DNA of 30,473 nucleotides from DAINBT01 sp036732785 (GTDB taxonomy: Bacteria > Planctomycetota > Phycisphaerae > Sedimentisphaerales > SM23-30): assembly GCA_964537505.1 (NCBI GenBank), contig CAZICK010000045.1:1-30473 (forward strand). Direction: 5' to 3'. The translations under genes were made by a program, and so were the position numbers. Under the pieces are notes generated by a model that was not told the origin of the DNA, searched no databases, and was given only the letters and a program-made list of their open reading frames with translations. The stretch's first letter is position 1. Every line of letters begins with the position of its first letter. Shown here piece after piece: positions 25,140-30,473 of the stretch.

Positions 25140-25760
25140 TCAAAGCGCAGCGAAATTCCTCAGCATCGCCAGGCCCACACGTTGTGACTTTTCCGGATGA
25201 AACTGCGTTGCGAACACGTTGTCCCGCCAGATACTCGATACGAACTCACCCCCGTGATCAGTGGTAGTAGCGATCACCGATCTGTCGGTCGGCGCTACGT
25301 AATAGGAATGAACAAAATAAACGTACACGTCTTTTTCCAGACCGCGATACAACGGCACATCACCGTGCACCTTCAGCGAATTCCAGCCTATATGGGGAAT
25401 CTTCAGTTGGGCCTTGTCAGCTCGGCCGCTGAAGTCAAACCGCTTTACGCTACCGGCGATTACCCCCAATCCCCGGTACTCACCGTCTTCATAGCTCACC
25501 TCGAACAGCAGTTGCAAACCCAGACATATCCCCAAAAACCACTTGCCGCTTTCGATGGCTTGCAAAATCGGTTCGATCAGCCCCTTTTCCCCCAGCGTAT
25601 CCATCGCATCGTGAAACGCTCCAACCCCCGGCAACACAATCTTGTCCGCCTGGGCCACCGCCGAGCCGTCCGTTACGATCTCGGCCGTTGCCCCGACCTT
25701 ATTAAACGCCTTCTGCACACTGTGCAGATTCCCCATACCATAATCAACTATACCAATCAT
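25140..25760 (-). CDS. hisH: imidazole glycerol phosphate synthase, glutaminase subunit HisH
   Basis: HisH releases ammonia from glutamine and passes it to HisF, which makes imidazole glycerol phosphate and AICAR in histidine synthesis. The 206 residues are the normal length. The start MIGIVDYGMGNLHSVQKA is diagnostic; the nucleophile is C79 in GICLGLQLLFE, and H188 and E190 in QFHPEKSQ complete the triad. HIGWNSL (123-129) and VYFVHSYY (147-154) are conserved interface strands. No hisF, hisA or hisB lies within the window, so the his genes are split. The ribosome binding site is weak. The gene is convergent with the secreted-protein gene, 50 bases apart. Confidence 0.96.
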   Translation of the reverse strand: MIGIVDYGMGNLHSVQKAFNKVGATAEIVTDGSAVAQADKIVLPGVGAFHDAMDTLGEKGLIEPILQAIESGKWFLGICLGLQLLFEVSYEDGEYRGLGVIAGSVKRFDFSGRADKAQLKIPHIGWNSLKVHGDVPLYRGLEKDVYVYFVHSYYVAPTDRSVIATTTDHGGEFVSSIWRDNVFATQFHPEKSQRVGLAMLRNFAAL

Positions 25761-25816
25761 TTATTCAGTGCGCACATACCCACGCGCCCTCCCACCTCGT
25801 GCCTCATGCCGGGTGC

Positions 25817-25841
25817 CATGCCCCACACTTGCGTGGGCATG
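25817..25841. repeat. hairpin repeat CATGCCC/GGGCATG
   Basis: CATGCCC and GGGCATG pair over seven bases, and two further pairs form beyond a bulged C, leaving a six-base loop. Similar GCATGCCCA...TGGGCATG hairpins are familiar to me as dispersed intergenic repeats in planctomycetes and some other bacteria. It lies between the OmpA-family gene and hisH. Confidence 0.55.
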
Positions 25842-25902
25842 TTTACTCAACGTAGTGGCAGAACTCAAATTTCTCTGACTCTGCACCTCGTGCCTTCTTC
25901 AT

Positions 25903-26517
25903 TTATCTCGTAGAGACAATAACCTCCACTCGGCGGTTCGATGCCTTGCTAGACCCGACCGGGTGATGTTCTCCCCGTCCGCCTGCTATTATCTGTTTGG
26001 CAGAGACGCCCTGCTCGATCAGATAGCGGGTCACCGCCAGGGCCCGTTCGGTGGAAAGCTGCCAATTGTCTTTCCATCCACTTTTCTTGATCGGGTCCGT
26101 ATCGGTATGTCCTATTACCAATACCTCTTTATTGGCGTGCTCCTCTTCGATAATCGAGGCGATGCGCCCTAATTGCGTTTTGGACGTCGATTTCAGGGTT
26201 ACCTTGCCCGAATCAAACAATACGTCATTAGCCAATGTAACAGTGATTTTACCGCTGGCAGGGTCGTACTTCCCGCCCATCTCTTCCAGGCCGCCCTTCT
26301 TCCTGCCTTCGTCCTGCAATTGCTTATTGGCCATCTCTAACTGCGATTTCTCGGCCTCACACTGGGCCAGCGATCCTTGAGCACCGTCAAATAGCCCCTT
26401 AAGATTCTCCAAATCTGCATTACACGTCTGATACTTCTGCTTCCAGGGCTGACAACCGCCTGCCAAACCTATTCCAACCACTAATCCCGCCGCCACTATC
26501 ATTCTAATACGCTGCAT
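25903..26517 (-). CDS. OmpA-family peptidoglycan-associated lipoprotein
   Basis: The 204-residue protein has a lipoprotein signal peptide ending in the lipobox LAGGC (19-23), so it is anchored in the outer membrane by a lipid. A coiled-coil segment follows (about 30-75, QGSLAQCEAEKSQLEMANKQ). The OmpA/MotB C-terminal domain spans about 90-204, with VLVIGHTDTDPI, NWQLSTERALAVTRYLIEQG and the end SNRRVEVIV, which form the peptidoglycan-binding site (D of HTDTD and R of TERA). Shine-Dalgarno AAGGAG lies eight bases before the ATG. It probably ties the outer membrane to the cell wall. The lapA-type gene lies 169 bases upstream, separated by a REP-like repeat. Confidence 0.92.
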   Translation of the reverse strand: MQRIRMIVAAGLVVGIGLAGGCQPWKQKYQTCNADLENLKGLFDGAQGSLAQCEAEKSQLEMANKQLQDEGRKKGGLEEMGGKYDPASGKITVTLANDVLFDSGKVTLKSTSKTQLGRIASIIEEEHANKEVLVIGHTDTDPIKKSGWKDNWQLSTERALAVTRYLIEQGVSAKQIIAGGRGEHHPVGSSKASNRRVEVIVSTR

Positions 26518-26562
26518 TGGTAAAACTCCTTAACTAGTTCCTGTTGCACAAACAAAAACCTA

Positions 26563-26620
26563 TCATTCCCGCGAAAGCGGGACACGAAGCGAAGCGAAAA
26601 GCCTCGCTAGCGAATCCAGT
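26563..26620. repeat. REP-like hairpin element
   Basis: ATTCCCGCGAAAGCGGGACA contains a five-pair stem CCCGC/GCGGG capped by the GNRA loop GAAA (26568-26581). It is followed by a second weaker hairpin (AGCGA/TCGCT) and ends in GCGAATCCAGTATT. The outer words ATTCCCGC and GAATCCAG are the typical ends of a widespread REP-like repeat; the middle part looks like an insertion. A degenerate relative lies at 15694-15774. Confidence 0.6.
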
Positions 26621-26686
26621 ATTTTGGCTGCTTTAAGGTGAGCGTGAAAACATATTTTTCAAAAAATCCGCTTTCCGTAACAGATA

Positions 26687-26998
26687 TTAACTAGAACCTG
26701 CGTTTCGCTCAACTTCTTTTTTTGTCTTTTCAATCAATTGTTGTCGCTTTTTTTCTTCCTGCCGCAACTGCCTGACCTGGCTGATTACTTTACGAACCCG
26801 TCGGCCGATCAGAAAAACCACAATACCCATACCGGCCATTGTGAAAATAAAAGCAAATAACTGCGTACTCCATATCTTCCATCCCAAAAAACTGACTGTA
26901 ACCTCCTGCCGGTTACTGGCCATAAATATCAGTACCGCCAGAAACACCAGCCCGATCCCGATCAACTTTGCATAAACTTTTATTTTGTGCAATAACAC
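26687..26998 (-). CDS. LapA-domain (DUF1049) inner membrane protein
   Basis: The 103-residue protein has two membrane helices (LIGIGLVFLAVLIFMASN, about 12-29, and AFIFTMAGMGIVVFLIG, about 48-64), with the conserved NRQEVTVSFLGWKI loop between them. It ends in a basic coiled coil (VRKVISQVRQLRQEEKKRQQ). This is the LapA (DUF1049) layout, which in E. coli takes part in lipopolysaccharide assembly control. The start is GTG at 26998, supported by AAGGAG eight bases upstream. It follows the prepilin peptidase gene by 26 bases and is probably in one operon with it and argG. Confidence 0.88.
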   Translation of the reverse strand: MLLHKIKVYAKLIGIGLVFLAVLIFMASNRQEVTVSFLGWKIWSTQLFAFIFTMAGMGIVVFLIGRRVRKVISQVRQLRQEEKKRQQLIEKTKKEVERNAGSS

Positions 26999-27024
26999 TG
27001 TCTATACTCCTTGTGTTCGGATCA

Positions 27025-28251
27025 TTAGCCGTTCCATGCCATCCCACCCGCCGCGGTAAAGGCGTTAATAAAGTAATTTACTATCGGCTCGTAAAACACC
27101 ATCACCGCCAGCGTTCCCATCGACAGAAACGGCCCATAAGGTATCTCTCGGCTGCCCTGCAGGGCCAATCTCGCCACTGCCCAGCCCAATCCGAAAAACG
27201 GCGCCACAAAAAACGCTATCGTCGGGCTTACCCAGCCCAGCACCGCACCTGCTGCCGCCATCAGGTGCACATCTCCCAGCCCCATCGCCTCTCGCCCAAA
27301 GCTCAGTGTGCCAAGTATCCGGGTCGCCCATACGATACCACCCCCTATCATAAAGCCAAATATGCTTCCAAGCAACCCTGCTAACCATTTTTGTTGAATA
27401 ATTTCCTGCCACCATCGGCTTAACCCACTTTCACCGCCACCAGCAGTCAAAATCCACATAAAAATCAGCCCGCCCATAACCGCCGGCGACAGAAAACCAA
27501 CCTCCAACATCATCTCACGACGTACATTTATCCCAATTCCCGACTGATCGATCAGGTCACCGGGATCCTCGGTAGGGCCATTTTCTGTGGTTTCCGCAAG
27601 TTTGGCATGGGCCTCATCCAACTGGGCAAAACTCCGCTTCAGCAGGCCCAGCTTGAGCATAATCAGCCCTGCAGCCAGTCCCAAGGCCGCTCCCAGCCCG
27701 GCAGCCCCGCTTTTTGCCGTGGCGTAAGGAACCAGACGCCACAATTGCCCCGGCTCAACCTCCAGCCAATAAGGCCAAATCATGCTCAACACCACTCCCA
27801 CCACCGCCGCCAGGTAGCTGACTGACAGTGGGATAATCCAGTGCTTGGCGTCGATCAATGACGACGCCAGCAGAACGCAGACCAATACTATATGCCCACC
27901 ATATACAAGCCAGCCGCCCTGCTCAAACCCCGGCAGCACCCCACGCAGGTCCGCACGAAAATATACCCAGTACAAACCAACGAACAGCAAAGCTGTGAGA
28001 AGTTCAACCATCGGATATTGTATCGAAAACCCCGCCCCGCAATGTCGGCATCTGCCACGCAGCAGCAGCCACGCAAAAATCGGAATATTATCGTACCATG
28101 CGATAGCTTTCTTGCACAACGGACAATGACTGCCCGGCTTGACTACCGACATCTCCAACGGCAGCCGATAAACCACCACATTGAGAAAACTACCCACCGA
28201 CGCACCCAACGCGAACAAAAATACCATCCATATTTCAGCCGGTATCACCAA
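27025..28251 (-). CDS. type IV prepilin peptidase (A24 family)
   Basis: The 408-residue membrane protein removes leader peptides from type IV pilins and pseudopilins and methylates the new N-terminus. The N-terminal domain has GSFLNVVVYRLP (20-31) and two cysteine pairs C43-PL-C46 and C68-RH-C71. The catalytic aspartates are D134 in LIDAKHWIIP and D327 in GLGDVHLM. The protein is longer than the usual 250-290 residues: a polar insert at about 205-260 (LKRSFAQLDEAHAKLAETTE and following) and two extra helices lie between the two aspartates. The frame begins with TTG then GTG; AAGGA is nine bases before the TTG, and an ATG at residue 9 is the other option. It lies 17 bases after argG. Confidence 0.93.
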   Translation of the reverse strand: MVIPAEIWMVFLFALGASVGSFLNVVVYRLPLEMSVVKPGSHCPLCKKAIAWYDNIPIFAWLLLRGRCRHCGAGFSIQYPMVELLTALLFVGLYWVYFRADLRGVLPGFEQGGWLVYGGHIVLVCVLLASSLIDAKHWIIPLSVSYLAAVVGVVLSMIWPYWLEVEPGQLWRLVPYATAKSGAAGLGAALGLAAGLIMLKLGLLKRSFAQLDEAHAKLAETTENGPTEDPGDLIDQSGIGINVRREMMLEVGFLSPAVMGGLIFMWILTAGGGESGLSRWWQEIIQQKWLAGLLGSIFGFMIGGGIVWATRILGTLSFGREAMGLGDVHLMAAAGAVLGWVSPTIAFFVAPFFGLGWAVARLALQGSREIPYGPFLSMGTLAVMVFYEPIVNYFINAFTAAGGMAWNG

Positions 28252-28268
28252 ACTACAACATCCTTGTT

Positions 28269-29486
28269 TTATGAGCGCCCTTGTTTCATAGACGCCCGCA
28301 CCTTCATCGGCAGCCCAGTCAGTCGTATAAACCCAATCGCATCGGTAATATCGTATTCAGTCCCCATAGTGAAACTCGCCAGGTCAGCCGCGTAAAGACT
28401 GTTGGGACTGGTCACGCCCGCCAGTCGGCAGTGCCCTTTGTATAATTTCAGCCGCACCGTGCCGCTGACCGGTTCCTGTGTCTTATCGACAAAACTATCC
28501 AGCGCTTCCCGCAGCGGAGTGAACCATTTCCCCTCATATATAAGGTCCGCGTACCGCAGGGCCACCTGCTGCTTATAGTGCAACGTCTCCCGGTCCAGAC
28601 AAAGCATCTCCACTGCCTGGTGAGCGGTATAGAGAATCGTTCCACCCGGCGTTTCATATACGCCCCGGCTTTTCATTCCTACTACGCGATTCTCGACTAT
28701 GTCAGCCTGCCCTACGCCGTGCTTTCCGCCCAGGACGTTGAGTTGCTCCATAAGCTTTACCGCCGGCATCTTTCGACCGTTAAGCCGCACCGGAATCCCC
28801 TTGTCCAAACCAATCTCTATGTAATCAGCCTTAGCAGGCGCCTTGCTGATCGGTCTGCTCATCACCAGCATCTCATCCTGCGGCTCGTTCCAGGTATCTT
28901 CCAACTCAGCCCCTTCATGGCTGATGTGCCAGATATTCCGGTCCCGGCTGTATATCTTCTTTTTTGATTGTTTTATGGGAATTTTGTGTTTTTTCGCGTA
29001 ATCGACCGCCGCCTCCCGGCTGGTAAGCTCAAAACTCGGATCTTTCCACGGCGCGATGATCTTCAATTTCGGATCCAGCGCCAGGTACGTAAGTTCAAAC
29101 CGTATCTGATCGTTACCCTTACCGGTCGCCCCATGCGCCACCGCGTCGGCACCTTCTTCATGGGCCACACGCACCTGCTCCTTAGCGATCAACGGCCGAG
29201 CAATGCTCGTACCAAGCAGATAACCGTTTTCGTATATCGCTCCCGATTTCAACATCGGCCAAAGATACTCTTCCACGAACTCGCGCCGCAGATCCGCTAC
29301 AATACACTTACTGGCGCCGCTGGCCAACGCCTTCTTCTTGACCCCTGCCAATTCACTGCCCTGGCCCAGCTCAGCCGCGAAAGCGATCACTTCGCAATCA
29401 TATTTCTCCCGTAGCCACGGCAATATAACACTGGTATCTAGCCCGCCGCTGTATGCCAGGACAATCTTTTTTACTTTACCTGCCAT
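28269..29486 (-). CDS. argG: argininosuccinate synthase
   Basis: ArgG joins citrulline and aspartate with ATP to form argininosuccinate, the next-to-last step of arginine synthesis. The 405-residue length is normal. The ATP-binding P-loop SGGLDTS (13-19) lies near the start (VLAYSGGLDTSVILPWLREK); AHGATGKGNDQIRFE and SRDRNIWHISHEGAELED are conserved active-site segments. The ATG has GGAA six bases upstream. It is the first gene of a minus-strand cluster with prepilin peptidase and lapA, not with argH, which is unusual. It is divergent from ptsN across 340 bases. Confidence 0.97.
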   Translation of the reverse strand: MAGKVKKIVLAYSGGLDTSVILPWLREKYDCEVIAFAAELGQGSELAGVKKKALASGASKCIVADLRREFVEEYLWPMLKSGAIYENGYLLGTSIARPLIAKEQVRVAHEEGADAVAHGATGKGNDQIRFELTYLALDPKLKIIAPWKDPSFELTSREAAVDYAKKHKIPIKQSKKKIYSRDRNIWHISHEGAELEDTWNEPQDEMLVMSRPISKAPAKADYIEIGLDKGIPVRLNGRKMPAVKLMEQLNVLGGKHGVGQADIVENRVVGMKSRGVYETPGGTILYTAHQAVEMLCLDRETLHYKQQVALRYADLIYEGKWFTPLREALDSFVDKTQEPVSGTVRLKLYKGHCRLAGVTSPNSLYAADLASFTMGTEYDITDAIGFIRLTGLPMKVRASMKQGRS

Positions 29487-29571
29487 TTCTTATTCCATCT
29501 TCAGTCAACAGACAAACCGATCATTTTTGATGCATTTTATGGGCAAGCCGGGTCACTTTTTGCAAATTTAT

Positions 29572-29601
29572 CGCGAAAATTGGCCGTTTTTCGCGTTTTT
29601 T
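29572..29601 (+). terminator. strong intrinsic terminator with no known gene before it
   Basis: CGCGAAAA (29572-29579) and TTTTCGCG (29588-29595) form a perfect eight-pair stem with an eight-base loop, followed directly by six T. That is a full intrinsic terminator reading on the plus strand. The only gene to its left, argG, runs the other way, so the transcript that ends here must be a short RNA or an antisense transcript from within argG. On the minus strand the hairpin has no T run. Confidence 0.6.
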
Positions 29602-29718
29602 ATCGATAAAACTCCATTTGCCAAGGCCAGTTTTTACGACAGCCCGGTAGTTTAGCACGTTTCAACCCCAATTACCACCCCTTTCTACCCGTTAGCGACA
29701 AAATATTCGGGTTGGATG

Positions 29719-29746
29719 TTGATAATGGTGATTTTTCTGCTAAAAT
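29719..29746 (+). promoter_or_regulatory. sigma-70-type promoter of ptsN
   Basis: TTGATA (29719-29724, five of six) and TAAAAT (29741-29746, five of six) are 16 bases apart. Transcription would start near 29753, giving a leader of about 74 bases that contains the two hairpins described next. Confidence 0.55.
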
Positions 29747-29763
29747 GGCGTTTTTGCTAGTTT

Positions 29764-29813
29764 TCCAGCGAAAGCCTGGATCAAAAACAGGGTCGGTGAC
29801 TCCTGTTTTTTTT
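29764..29813 (+). terminator. ptsN leader: GNRA hairpin plus intrinsic terminator (attenuator-like)
   Basis: The first hairpin (29764-29780) is TCCAG/CTGGA closed by a GAAA loop. Two bases later AAAAACAGG (29783-29791) and CCTGTTTTT (29802-29810) form a nine-pair stem followed by more T, a complete intrinsic terminator that ends 13 bases before the ptsN ATG. CCTG at 29775-29778, part of the first hairpin, can also pair with CAGG at 29788-29791, which would open the terminator. The ribosome binding site AAGG (29816-29819) lies immediately beyond. No named riboswitch class is recognised. Confidence 0.5.
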
Positions 29814-29826
29814 ATAAGGCAATCCT

Positions 29827-30282
29827 ATGCAACTTACTGATATACTTGATGTTAAGTGCGTGAAGGTTCCCCTGCAAGGTGTTACGAAGTATGAGGTTAT
29901 CACTGAACTTGTCGATGTTCTCGACCAGGCCGGACTGATCAAAGACTACCAAAGCACTCTCAAAACCGTCATGGAGCGCGAATCGGTCCGCAGTACCGGT
30001 GTCGGCCAAGGCTTTGCCATTCCGCACGGTAGGTGTTCAGCGGTTGACGATTTGATAATGGCTGTCGGCAAAACAGCCGAGCCTATCGATTTCGTAAGTA
30101 TCGACAAACAAATGGTTAGCGTGATATTTATGCTGCTCTCACCGCCCGATAAGACCGGTCCCCACATCCAGGCGCTTGCCCTTATCTCCCGATTGATGAC
30201 CGACTCCAAATACCGACAACTAATCACCGAGAGTTCCGATGCCGAGCAGCTTTACCGGCACATCGCCGCGTTCCGGCAATAA
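29827..30282 (+). CDS. ptsN: PTS EIIA-type (nitrogen regulatory) protein
   Basis: The 151-residue protein is a single EIIA domain of the fructose/nitrogen family. The phosphorylated histidine is H67 in GFAIPHGR, the family signature. MQLTDILDVKCVKVPLQGVT (1-20) and KTGPHIQALALISRLMTDS (about 113-131) are conserved too. There is no IIB or IIC domain, so it is a regulator that takes phosphate from an HPr-type protein and adjusts other proteins, not a sugar transporter. The ATG has AAGG seven bases upstream. Expression is probably controlled by the leader described above. No rpoN, hprK or ptsH is in the window to say which phospho-relay it joins. Confidence 0.9.
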   Translation: MQLTDILDVKCVKVPLQGVTKYEVITELVDVLDQAGLIKDYQSTLKTVMERESVRSTGVGQGFAIPHGRCSAVDDLIMAVGKTAEPIDFVSIDKQMVSVIFMLLSPPDKTGPHIQALALISRLMTDSKYRQLITESSDAEQLYRHIAAFRQ

Positions 30283-30329
30283 CAAATCACGAAGTCAAAG
30301 GGCGTGAGGTGGGAGGGAATTTTTCGTTT

Positions 30330-30444
30330 GTAAGTGCTTATTTTTGGTGGCGGGGAATTGTTGTAAGTGCTTATTTTTGGTGGCGGGGAATTGTTGTAAG
30401 TGCTTATTTTACGTTGTTGGAATTGATGTAAGTGCTTATTTTTG
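30330..30444. repeat. 33-bp tandem repeat, four units
   Basis: GTAAGTGCTTATTTT begins at 30330, 30363, 30396 and 30428, a period of 33, 33 and 32. The first two full units are identical and carry TTGGTGGCGGGGAATTGTT between the words; the third and fourth have diverged. TAAG-TG-CTTA is itself an inverted repeat. After the last unit TAACGATTA occurs twice in tandem up to the window edge, with an extra base between. There is no gene from 30283 to the window end. Confidence 0.85.
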
Positions 30445-30473
30445 CGTAACGATTATAACGATTAGGTAAGATA

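Larger units (their letters stand above)
29487..29826. other. 340-bp divergent intergenic region
   Basis: The region between argG and ptsN holds an intrinsic terminator with no preceding plus-strand gene (29572-29601), a perfect 12-base palindrome TTTATCGATAAA (29599-29610) just after it, a ptsN promoter (29719-29746), and a ptsN leader with two hairpins (29764-29813). No promoter could be assigned with confidence to argG. Confidence 0.7.

Noticed and set aside
25197..25913. A 238-codon plus-strand frame over hisH.
   Set aside because: It is antisense to the clearly identified hisH and has no recognisable motif.
27892..28395. A 167-codon plus-strand frame opposite prepilin peptidase and argG.
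   Set aside because: It spans two well-identified genes on the other strand and is compositionally a shadow (rich in Q, H, R and P).
29753..29813. A known riboswitch class in the ptsN leader (preQ1, ZTP and c-di-GMP were considered).
   Set aside because: The short leader lacks the conserved core words of these classes; only the hairpin-terminator layout is supported.
30330..30444. A CRISPR-like array.
   Set aside because: The sequence between the repeated words is itself identical in two units, so there are no spacers, and no cas gene is present. It is a plain tandem repeat.

Overview
The window looks like a chromosomal segment of a Planctomycetota bacterium, probably of the Phycisphaerae/Sedimentisphaerales type. 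The reasons are a 1770-residue surface protein that opens with the LEPR-XLL motif, a sigma-factor/anti-sigma-like pair whose second gene has an N-terminus I associate with planctomycetes, several small membrane proteins of planctomycete type, and large intergenic spaces with dispersed short hairpin repeats. This assignment comes from recognition, not from a search. There is no phage, transposase, CRISPR array, rRNA or tRNA that I can see.

Layout. 84-8006 (minus strand): a giant LEPR-XLL / lamin-tail / Ig-like repeat protein, then a secreted beta-propeller protein whose stop codon directly abuts the start of rpmH (ribosomal protein L34, 43 aa). 8593-10035 (plus): a lone B12-binding-type radical SAM enzyme. 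10038-14576 (minus): an 84-aa conserved small protein, a CheY-like response regulator, a secreted M16 peptidase and a class-I glutamine amidotransferase-like hydrolase. 14879-15673 (plus): a soluble histidine kinase, divergent from the regulator block. 15800-16633 (minus): a rhomboid protease. 16776-21760 (plus): dxr, a 721-aa RseP-type site-2 protease with several PDZ regions, and a YihY-family membrane protein. 21793-22485 (minus): two small membrane proteins. 22660-25089 (plus): an ECF sigma factor, an overlapping anti-sigma-like membrane protein and a secreted protein. 25140-29486 (minus): hisH, an OmpA-family lipoprotein, a LapA-type protein, a prepilin peptidase and argG. 29827-30282 (plus): a PtsN-type EIIA protein.

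How the genes relate. The window is mostly housekeeping and cell-envelope functions: isoprenoid precursor synthesis (dxr), envelope proteolysis (rhomboid, RseP, M16), histidine and arginine synthesis (hisH, argG), export and processing of pilins (prepilin peptidase), and surface or secreted proteins. argG, prepilin peptidase and lapA are closely spaced and probably co-transcribed. The ECF sigma gene and its partner overlap by 22 bases and are certainly translationally linked.

The most interesting signals are non-coding. (1) A 98-bp sequence occurs twice, at 8060-8157 and 14690-14787, at about 79% identity by hand alignment, both times in divergent intergenic regions. (2) ptsN has a good promoter, a GNRA-capped hairpin and a strong intrinsic terminator that ends only 13 bases before its start codon, which is an attenuator layout. 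(3) A second strong plus-strand terminator at 29572-29601 has no plus-strand gene before it. (4) A 33-bp tandem repeat with four units lies at the right edge. (5) Several short hairpin repeats sit just after stop codons. I did not find a clear new defence or metabolic system; these regulatory and repeat elements are the best candidates for something undescribed.
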